DNA from: Thermodesulfovibrionales bacterium
Lineage (GTDB): Bacteria > Nitrospirota > Thermodesulfovibrionia > Thermodesulfovibrionales > SM23-35
Assembly (NCBI GenBank): GCA_020062205.1
Contig: JAGUWT010000010.1
Span: forward strand, 1 to 9,909
Reading direction: 5' to 3'
Length of the DNA: 9,909 nucleotides
Each line of letters opens with the position of its first letter. Position 1 is the stretch's first letter. The notes below the pieces were generated by a model. It saw only the letters and a list, made by a program, of their open reading frames with translations. It was not told where the DNA came from and searched no databases. A program made the position numbers and the translations under genes. Positions 5,316-9,909 of the stretch are shown here, in pieces.

Positions 5316-5912
5316 ATGGAAGAGATGCATGAAATGGGTGGTGAGCCCGCAGATAAAGAAGAAGGCCAAGGATATATAGAGGAAAACCGTCTGAGATATG
5401 AAGCCGAAAAGGCAGAAGAAGAAAGACGCCTCCTGGCAGCAATGGAGGCAGAACAAGCGGGGCGGGGAGAAGAAGACCGGGGGTGTATAGATGAAAATGA
5501 AAATTATATAACTATGATATTTGAGGTTTTTGGCAACCCGGTTGCTCAGAGTAGACCCCGTTTTTTCAGGAGGGGTAGTATTGTAGGAACATATGAGCCG
5601 TCAAAGTCAAAAAAATGGAAACGGGATATTAGATTGCAAGTGCTATCTCAAAGGCCAAAATTCCTCGAAGGGGCAATTGAACTAAAACTTAACTTTTATT
5701 TTTCAAGACCTAAAACGCTTCCCAAGAAAGTAACCCATCATGTCAAAAAACCCGACCTCGATAATTTAATTAAAGCAGTTAAGGATGCGCTGAAAGGTCT
5801 ATGTTATAGAGATGACTCCCAGATAATTCAAATAATTGCAACGAAAGAATATACATTTGATGCCCCGAAAGTAAGGATAAATATTGGGACGGTGACTACT
5901 CCCCACGACTAA
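5316..5912 (+). CDS. rusA: RusA-family Holliday junction resolvase with acidic N-terminal extension; 3' end formed by transposon
   Basis: ATG 5316 follows GGAAAGGGGGTG. Residues 67-191 are RusA-like: GNPVAQSRPRF near the start, then KKPDLDNLIKAVKDALKG and CYRDDSQI. D147, D149, K153 and D166/D167 match the metal-binding Asp/Lys pattern of E. coli RusA (D70, D72, K76, D91), so it should cut four-way junctions. Residues 1-66 are a charged, probably coiled-coil extension (EEERRLLAAMEAEQ) unusual for the family. M67 could be an alternative start but has no Shine-Dalgarno. The last codons (VTTPHD, stop) are encoded by the end of the TnpB element, so only the extreme C-terminus is replaced and the enzyme may still work. 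Confidence 0.83.
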   Translation: MEEMHEMGGEPADKEEGQGYIEENRLRYEAEKAEEERRLLAAMEAEQAGRGEEDRGCIDENENYITMIFEVFGNPVAQSRPRFFRRGSIVGTYEPSKSKKWKRDIRLQVLSQRPKFLEGAIELKLNFYFSRPKTLPKKVTHHVKKPDLDNLIKAVKDALKGLCYRDDSQIIQIIATKEYTFDAPKVRINIGTVTTPHD

Positions 5913-6020
5913 AGTCGGGGGCTTCTATGGATTGGATACCAAGAGATTGTAGTCCCAATCTCAAAATGTTTAGAGAGGCATTGAAATCTCTATGCAGATG
6001 ACAATTACAAACAGGACAAT
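5896..6020 (-). ncRNA. Predicted omega-RNA scaffold at the tnpB 3' end
   Basis: In characterised TnpB elements the guide RNA scaffold overlaps the tnpB 3' coding region and ends at the element terminus, and the flank supplies the guide. Here the hairpin at 5921-5901 would be the terminal stem, and the guide would read leftward into the resolvase 3' end (about 5895 to 5876). Extent is inferred by analogy; no separate promoter is seen. Confidence 0.4.
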
Positions 6021-7044
6021 TATGCCAGCAGTCAGACAGTTTCTTTTTAACGATAGAACCGCATTGACTGCAGGTTTGACTTGTGCCTCTTGGATTTATT
6101 GCTACAAATTGCCGACCAGCATCTTCCGCTTTGTGCGACAATATATTAGCAAATTGACCCCAGGCAACATCACTTATACTCCTATTAAGACTATGCCAGT
6201 TATTATTTTGCATTTCCTTTATGTTAAGTTTTTCAATACAAATTATACCGAAGCGATTAACAATCTTTCTGGCAATTTGATGACAAAAATTATTTCTTCT
6301 ATTAGTAATTCTTTCGTAAATGTAGGCAACAACCTTTTTAGCCTTTTTTCTTTCAAGAGAGTCTTTAGTTTGTTTAGACAATTTTCTTTGAGCCTTTGCA
6401 AGAGCCTTTTGGTCTGTCTTGAAAAAACGGGGATTATCTATCTTCTCACCATTGGAAAGTGTAGCAAAGCTTTTAAGTCCGACATCAATTCCAATTGCCT
6501 TTTTAGATTTTTTAAGTGGCTTTGGTTCTGTCGAACAGGCAAAACAAGCATACCATTTGCCTGCTTGTTTTCTAATGGTGCAGGTTTTGAGAATCCCTAT
6601 AATAGACCTATGCAGTTTAATTTTAATACTTCCTATTTTAGAAAGGTTAAGGCGATTATCTTCTATACTCCAGCCAAAACCCGCTTGCTTATAGGTCAGA
6701 CTATCATATCTGTCAAAATTCTTAAAACGTGGATAACCAACTTTCCTTTCACCTGTTTTAACTCTACGAAAGAAACCTTGAAATGCTTTATCAATTCTAT
6801 CTGCTACATTTTGCAGGATTTGAGAATAAACATTATTAAGAGATTGTCTTTCTTTTTTCAGAGCGACGATAGATTTACATTGGTCAAAATAACTAATAGA
6901 CTTTTTATTTTGTTCCCAAGAGGTCTTTCTCTGTTCACGGAAATGATTATAGAGCCAACGACATTCATTCAACTGTTCCTGAAGAAGTCTTTGCTGTTTT
7001 TTAGTAGGAAAAAGACGATATTTAAGGGACTTAGTCATAGACAT
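5896..7044 (-). CDS. tnpB: TnpB, RNA-guided RuvC-like endonuclease of IS200/IS605 elements
   Basis: The 382-aa protein has the typical length and all landmarks: N-terminal SLKYRLFPTKKQQRLL, RuvC-I D187 (AIGIDVGLKSFATLSNG), RuvC-II E271 (IICIEKLNI), a zinc ribbon C325-x2-C328...C343-x2-C346, and RuvC-III D353 (HRDFNASLNIL). All catalytic residues are intact, so it is probably an active nuclease guided by an RNA from the element's 3' end. ATG 7044 has a weak AAGG seven bases upstream. ATG 7038 lies just at the start expected from a TTGACA/TAATAT promoter and may be used as a leaderless start. The final residues (EAPDFSRGE) are encoded by the terminal hairpin. The coding end overlaps the resolvase stop region, facing it. 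Confidence 0.93.
   Translation of the reverse strand: MSMTKSLKYRLFPTKKQQRLLQEQLNECRWLYNHFREQRKTSWEQNKKSISYFDQCKSIVALKKERQSLNNVYSQILQNVADRIDKAFQGFFRRVKTGERKVGYPRFKNFDRYDSLTYKQAGFGWSIEDNRLNLSKIGSIKIKLHRSIIGILKTCTIRKQAGKWYACFACSTEPKPLKKSKKAIGIDVGLKSFATLSNGEKIDNPRFFKTDQKALAKAQRKLSKQTKDSLERKKAKKVVAYIYERITNRRNNFCHQIARKIVNRFGIICIEKLNIKEMQNNNWHSLNRSISDVAWGQFANILSHKAEDAGRQFVAINPRGTSQTCSQCGSIVKKKLSDCWHNCPVCNCHLHRDFNASLNILRLGLQSLGIQSIEAPDFSRGE
5901..5921. repeat. Terminal hairpin, downstream end of the tnpB element
   Basis: CCCC (5901-5904) pairs with GGGG (5918-5921) and CGACT (5906-5910) with AGTCG (5913-5917), with A5905 bulged. This is the end at which tnpB terminates. It also contains the stop codon now used by the resolvase gene. 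Confidence 0.75.
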
Positions 7045-7045
7045 A

Positions 7046-7074
7046 ATATTACCTTAAAAATAGAATATTGTCAA
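7046..7074 (-). promoter_or_regulatory. tnpB promoter
   Basis: On the minus strand TTGACA (7074-7069), a 17-base spacer and TAATAT (7051-7046) form a near-consensus promoter. The expected start of transcription (about 7039) coincides with the in-frame ATG at 7038, so a leaderless message is plausible. An upstream in-frame ATG at 7044 would then not be transcribed. Confidence 0.65.
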
Positions 7075-7092
7075 AAACAAATAGCCATTCAT

Positions 7093-7112
7093 CCCCTCAC
7101 TAAAGTAAGGGG
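7093..7112. repeat. Subterminal hairpin, upstream end of the tnpB element
   Basis: CCCCT (7093-7097) pairs with AGGGG (7108-7112), and ACT with AGT inside, with one C/A mismatch. The core ACTAAAGT is shared with the hairpin at the other end of the element. Single-strand hairpins at both ends are what Y1 transposases recognise in this family. Confidence 0.65.
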
Positions 7113-7117
7113 CTTTC

Positions 7118-7421
7118 TGGCAAGGAGTTTGTAATTGAACTAAAAACAGACAAGAAGTATGGTAGTTTCTTAATCCACAAGCCAGCGGAAGCAAAGGTTA
7201 ATATAAAAAGAAAAAACGGTAAGGTGATCATAGAGATAAAGGACTTTATATCACCAACAATAATAGAACGGTTCAATATAGACAATAAACTCTTTAAAGT
7301 AAAAATACCTGATTTCAGGTCTATGATTGATACAGTCCTGATCGACACAAACTATGACGGTAATACCTTTCACATTGTTTATTCAGATGTCCCAGAAAAG
7401 AAAAATGATTTAGTTAGCTGA
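7118..7421 (+). pseudogene. C-terminal remnant of a probable adenine-specific DNA methyltransferase
   Basis: An open frame without a proper start runs from the element end to TGA 7419-7421: about 100 residues beginning GKEFVIELKTDKKYGSF. The region IEIKDFISPTIIERF and especially VLIDTNYDGNTFHIVYSDVPEKKNDLV resembles the C-termini of restriction-modification adenine methyltransferases, from memory of the family. The SAM-binding and catalytic motifs (FxGxG, DPPY) are absent, so no activity is possible. The frame hits a stop at the TnpB-element end on the left and ends soon after the conserved part on the right. The rest of the gene was lost when the element or a rearrangement arrived. Confidence 0.55.
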
Positions 7422-7700
7422 AAAGTCTTCTAATGTTCTATAAAAATCTTTTGTGCCAAGAAATTTATTAGAAAGGGAGGGAACATTATCAACTTCAGGA
7501 TTGGTATGAAGTTGTCCATCAATATCAAGTCGAACAAGGATAATTACCCCTCGGTAGCGTTCCTGATATGTACATCTGGTAAGCCTGATTCTGCCTCTCC
7601 TATTAACATCCGGTAGAAATGATTCCCTCCCATCGATTAAGATGTAAAGATTATAAGGATTGCAGCAGCATTTGGGGTTGCAAGGAGAATCGTTAATCAA
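7410..7700 (-). pseudogene. Leftward remnant of an unidentified hypothetical protein
   Basis: The frame is open for 96 codons but can only begin at TTG 7700, without a ribosome-binding site. The first 20 residues (with CNPKCCCNPYN) look unnatural. The later part (VNRRGRIRLTRCTYQERYRGVIILVRLDIDGQLHTNPEVDN) looks protein-like. It reminds me of small hypothetical proteins with an RLDI-G-HTNP motif, but after that motif it seems shortened, ending TLEDFSAN. It converges with and overlaps the methyltransferase remnant by 12 bases. I take it to be an N-terminally truncated and internally deleted gene. Function unknown. Confidence 0.4.
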
Positions 7701-7724
7701 GTATTAAAAGAATATGAAAAGTAA
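7641..7724 (+). pseudogene. C-terminal fragment of a lost gene ahead of the restriction fragment
   Basis: The rightward frame after a stop at 7638-7640 encodes 27 residues, ending RIAAAFGVARRIVNQVLKEYEK, then TAA 7722-7724. The wording resembles a helix-turn-helix or a natural helical C-terminus. Its stop overlaps the ATG of the next gene by 11 bases, a common arrangement in operons. It has no start codon and is probably the tail of the gene that once preceded the restriction gene. It lies antisense to the implausible N-terminal part of the leftward remnant. Confidence 0.35.
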
Positions 7725-8223
7725 AAGATTAGGCAAAATTTCGAGCAAGACCAAAACAGAGATTTTTAAAGCATCAGTATTTGATACAACCATTCATAAG
7801 ACTGAACGTACTGCAAATCAGAAATTTATTGAATGGATAAATCAGATAATCAAAGAAAAGAATCTTTCCCTTGATATTGCTGAACAAGAAACCGTTAGTG
7901 CTGACAGAAAGCAGCCTGATATTATCATCTTTGAAAGTCCAAGAAGCGAGAGAGTATTATGCCTCATTGAATTGAAGCCCCCCTATTTCAGCCCCTTCGA
8001 TGAAAAAGAACTAAAAAAACCTGCATGGGAAAAGGCAAATAAAAGAAAGGCGAAATACTTTACCACTTCAAATTTTCAATGGCTCATCTGGTTTAATACT
8101 GAAAGGGCAAACAGGATGGAGCCTGAGGAAAGACAGGTTATAGATAAATTTCATCTCTCAAGCATCGAAAACCTTGATGATATTGAAGATGCAAGATTTA
8201 AACCCAAATTACGCAAGGGTTAG
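7714..8223 (+). pseudogene. N-terminal PD-(D/E)XK nuclease domain of a truncated restriction enzyme
   Basis: A 169-aa frame from ATG 7714. Residues 20-45 (ASVFDTTIHKTERTANQKFIEWIN), D69 (KQPDIIIFES) and E86-x-K88 (VLCLIELKPP) form a PD-(D/E)XK nuclease core. Residues 112-150 (KAKYFTTSNFQWLIWFNTERAN) match the N-terminal domain I know from large restriction enzymes fused to N6-adenine methylase (Eco57I-like). Those proteins are several times longer; here the frame ends at TAG 8221-8223, and an IS1380 element lies 35 bases beyond. The nuclease domain is complete in sequence, but without methylase and specificity parts it is probably inactive. Shine-Dalgarno is poor. It could instead be a stand-alone nuclease. 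Confidence 0.6.
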
Positions 8224-8275
8224 ATTTTAAGATGTTGCTGAATAGTGAACAATTGCATAAAAACCCTTGAAAAAT

Positions 8276-8335
8276 GTGCTCCTTCTGCGGTATAAAAACT
8301 TATGTAACATAAAATCTTACCACAGAAAGGAGCAC
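8276..8335 (+). promoter_or_regulatory. Inverted repeat covering the transposase ribosome-binding site
   Basis: GTGCTCCTT (8276-8284) pairs perfectly with AAGGAGCAC (8327-8335). The stem continues with CTG/CAG and GG/CC across a bulged A and one mismatch. The right arm contains AAAGGAG, the ribosome-binding site of the transposase. A transcript entering from outside would fold and hide the site, a known way by which insertion sequences limit transposase made by read-through. Confidence 0.65.
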
Positions 8336-8342
8336 TTAAAAA

Positions 8343-9701
8343 GTGAATGTAAATACAATATACCATAAGAGGAAGCCTGATACAACCAGAAATATAAAAG
8401 AGGAATTTACACTCAAGAATGCAACAGTATTTGGAGGATATAATCTTTTGGCTGATTTTATAAAGGCAAAGAGAGTAGAGGCTATTTTAGGTGAATGCAT
8501 AGATATAAGGAAGGCGGAATGGTCTACCTATGAGTTTCCTTTTGTATTGAGGTGTCTTATAGACGGATACATTTTAGGGATGGACAGGACGAAACATTTT
8601 GAGATGCTTGAGCATGACAATCTGATAACAGAGAAGCTTGGAATTGAAAAGCTGCCTGACTATACGATATTAAACAAGGATATAAAAAGGTTTAAGGATG
8701 AAACAGGGATAAATGGGCTAAAGGCAGCCGACATAAGACTCATAAGGAAGAAGCTGAAGAATAAGCGTGACAATGTAGTATATGACTTTAACTCCACAGT
8801 AGAGATTGTCTATGGTGAGCAAGAGGGTGCAACCTGTGGATATAATCCGAAGAAACCTGGCAGGCTAAGTTTAAATCCTCTGATGTGTTTTGAAGCAACA
8901 GAGGGCTTACACATAGACAGCATCTTAAGAAGCGGGGATGTGCACACCTCGACCGGAAGTGTTGAATTTATGGAGAAAGTAGATAAGACAATGGGCTCCA
9001 TTGTAAAAAGATACAAGAAACTCAAGGGAAAAGGTAAGGTACTGGCGAGGTTTGACGAAGGATTTGACTCAGAGGAAAACTACATGGAGGCAGAGGAACT
9101 CGGCTGGGGATATGTAGGGAAAGTAAGATGTTTTGACCCATTAAAGCTCAACATATTTGGGGTAAAGAGATGGAGGAAGATAATAGGCAGTTCACGAGAG
9201 ATAGAGGTTGCATCAATAACATACAAGGCAGGGAGATGGAGCAAAAGTAGGCGCGTTGTCATCATAAGGTGGCGAGATGATGGAGGGACACAGGGCAGCT
9301 TTTTTGACGAACTCAATTATAACTATGTAGCGTTTGTAACGAATCTTAACTGGGCTGAGGATGACATCTATGGATTTTACAATAACAGAGGGACGGTGGA
9401 GAATCGGATAAAAGAAGCCAAATATGGATTTGGTATAGACAAGATACCGACAGGTGAGTTTTATGCTAACTATGCAGCCCTTCAGTTGAAGATGATAGCG
9501 TATAATCTTATCTCTATGTTTCAGACAGAAGTTATGGAGATGGGGAGCTTTCGTATGAGTATAAGGAGCATACGGAAGATGTTTTTCACTATAGCTGGGA
9601 AACTGAAGGAAAGTGGAAGGCAAAGGATATTAAAGCTTGCAGAGGATTATCTTTACAAAGACAGGTATTTAAGAATGAGGGAGCGATTAGCCTATCTCTA
9701 A
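8343..9701 (+). CDS. IS1380-family DDE transposase
   Basis: Start is GTG 8343, ten bases after GGAG; the nearby ATG is out of frame. The 452-aa product is full length for the family. Landmarks are D148 (VVYDFNSTVEIVYGEQEGA), GYNPKKPGRLSLNPL (167-180), D238 (VLARFDEGFDSEE) and E353 (YNNRGTVENRIKEAK) followed by the ANYAALQLKMIAYNLI helix. These fit the DDE triad and the signature of IS1380 transposases. Position 150 is Asn, where many relatives as I recall have a second Asp (DxDST), so activity is likely but not certain. The frame has no interruptions. Translation is probably held down by the inverted repeat over its ribosome-binding site. Confidence 0.9.
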   Translation: MNVNTIYHKRKPDTTRNIKEEFTLKNATVFGGYNLLADFIKAKRVEAILGECIDIRKAEWSTYEFPFVLRCLIDGYILGMDRTKHFEMLEHDNLITEKLGIEKLPDYTILNKDIKRFKDETGINGLKAADIRLIRKKLKNKRDNVVYDFNSTVEIVYGEQEGATCGYNPKKPGRLSLNPLMCFEATEGLHIDSILRSGDVHTSTGSVEFMEKVDKTMGSIVKRYKKLKGKGKVLARFDEGFDSEENYMEAEELGWGYVGKVRCFDPLKLNIFGVKRWRKIIGSSREIEVASITYKAGRWSKSRRVVIIRWRDDGGTQGSFFDELNYNYVAFVTNLNWAEDDIYGFYNNRGTVENRIKEAKYGFGIDKIPTGEFYANYAALQLKMIAYNLISMFQTEVMEMGSFRMSIRSIRKMFFTIAGKLKESGRQRILKLAEDYLYKDRYLRMRERLAYL

Positions 9702-9766
9702 AGGTAGTAGGCTACTGTAATTAAAACATTCAAGGGAGAGGTCTGTCTTTCAGAAGGGTTTTTAAT

Positions 9767-9895
9767 ATGATTTTTTATAAAAGATTGGGTTACCTTGTCT
9801 GGATATATGTTGATAGCAATCTTCATGATGCCGATGAAGGCATTTTTGAGTTTCAAAAAGGTAAAAGTTTATTTTTTGAGGATACCCTTGCGTAA
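9767..9895 (+). CDS. Possible 42-aa reading frame next to the IS; doubtful
   Basis: ATG 9767 lies two bases outside the likely right end of the IS1380 element and opens 42 codons (starts MIFYKRLGYLVWIYVDSN). There is no Shine-Dalgarno. The opposite strand is also open here (reads FLKLKNAFIGIMKIAIN from about 9860 leftward), and neither strand is clearly favoured. The stop codon lies in the inverted 26-bp repeat. I list it only to say what fills the window end; it may be debris. Confidence 0.2.
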   Translation: MIFYKRLGYLVWIYVDSNLHDADEGIFEFQKGKSLFFEDTLA

Positions 9896-9909
9896 TTAGG
9901 GTTAAAATC

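Larger units (their letters stand above)
5895..7117 (-). mobile_element. TnpB-only IS200/IS605-type element
   Basis: The element consists of one leftward tnpB gene between two subterminal hairpins that share the core ACTAAAGT flanked by C and G runs (5901-5921 and 7093-7112). No TnpA (Y1 transposase) is present, so it cannot move unaided. Exact ends are not resolvable here; limits are estimated to about 10 bases. The left flank is the resolvase gene and the right flank a methyltransferase remnant, so the two flanks did not come from one gene. Confidence 0.8.
8258..9764. mobile_element. IS1380-family insertion sequence
   Basis: The element carries one complete transposase gene. Candidate terminal inverted repeats share TAAAAACCCTT (8258-8268 and, inverted, 9754-9764), then GAAA on both sides after a small offset. 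An additional inverted match, CCCTTGAA, occurs inside the right end (near 9730-9737). I could not find a target duplication, so the ends are approximate. Length is about 1.5 kb, ordinary for the family. Confidence 0.7.
8195..9909. repeat. 26-bp imperfect inverted repeats outside the IS1380 element
   Basis: The 26 bases at 8195-8220 (ending AATTACGCAAGGGT) recur inverted at 9884-9909 with 24 matches, including a perfect run of 14. The right copy touches the window edge and may be longer. The left copy lies in the final codons of the restriction fragment. The span lists the outer limits; only the two ends are repeated. Confidence 0.7.

Noticed and set aside
5992..7134. A 380-codon rightward open frame opposite tnpB
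   Set aside because: It is the antisense of a clearly recognisable TnpB with all motifs. The translated text has low-complexity Phe/Ser/Ile composition and no family resemblance, and there is no supporting ribosome-binding site.
9213..9623. Leftward frame of 136 codons inside the IS1380 transposase
   Set aside because: Shadow of a well-conserved transposase; no ribosome-binding site or recognisable motif.
9702..9740. Small GTAG/CTAC stem after the transposase stop as a terminator
   Set aside because: The stem is only four to five pairs and is not followed by a T run, so a Rho-independent terminator is not supported.

Overview
The window reads as an integrated phage-like or plasmid-like replication module (about 1-5912) followed by a region of transposons and broken restriction-modification genes (about 5895-9909). 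The organism is a bacterium: Shine-Dalgarno sites are strong (AGGAGGTG type), the DNA is moderately AT-rich, promoters are TTGACA/TATAAT-like, and GTG is used as a start. The replication gene types are ones I associate with phages of Gram-positive, clostridia-like bacteria. The mobile elements are too promiscuous to name a phylum, and I do not assign a species.

Layout. Positions 1-1358 hold a leftward operon: a small ribbon-helix-helix-like protein, a phage replication initiator carrying an iteron-like array and hairpin inside its gene, and the 5' part of a gene with a cysteine cluster that runs off the left edge. Positions 1359-1983 are a divergent control region. It has an operator-like palindrome on the leftward promoter and, on the right, two copies of a near-consensus promoter 93 bp apart, each followed by a 16-bp GGTA-N8-TACC dyad. 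Positions 1984-5912 are a rightward operon: small unknown proteins, a 48-aa ribbon-helix-helix protein, a 262-aa protein of hexapeptide repeats, a group II intron domain V-like hairpin, another small protein, a T7 gp2.5/DUF2815-like single-strand DNA-binding protein, a Cas4/RecB-like PD-(D/E)XK nuclease with four cysteines, and a RusA-type Holliday junction resolvase. Together these suggest a replication and recombination cassette with early regulators in front.

The last codons of the resolvase gene are supplied by the end of a TnpB-only IS200/IS605-type element (about 5895-7117, tnpB leftward). The sequence beyond it does not continue the resolvase. It is the C-terminal remnant of what looks like an adenine-specific DNA methyltransferase, then an oppositely oriented hypothetical remnant, a 27-codon C-terminal fragment, and an N-terminal PD-(D/E)XK domain of a restriction enzyme that stops at an IS1380-family insertion (about 8258-9764). 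The IS1380 transposase ribosome-binding site lies in a long inverted repeat. After the IS comes short unassigned sequence ending in an inverted copy (24/26) of the last codons of the restriction fragment.

I see no tRNA, rRNA or CRISPR array. The most unusual points are the stand-alone domain V-like hairpin next to the hexapeptide-repeat gene, the duplicated promoter/operator unit, the chimeric flanks of the TnpB element, and two genes whose start codon falls at the predicted transcription start.
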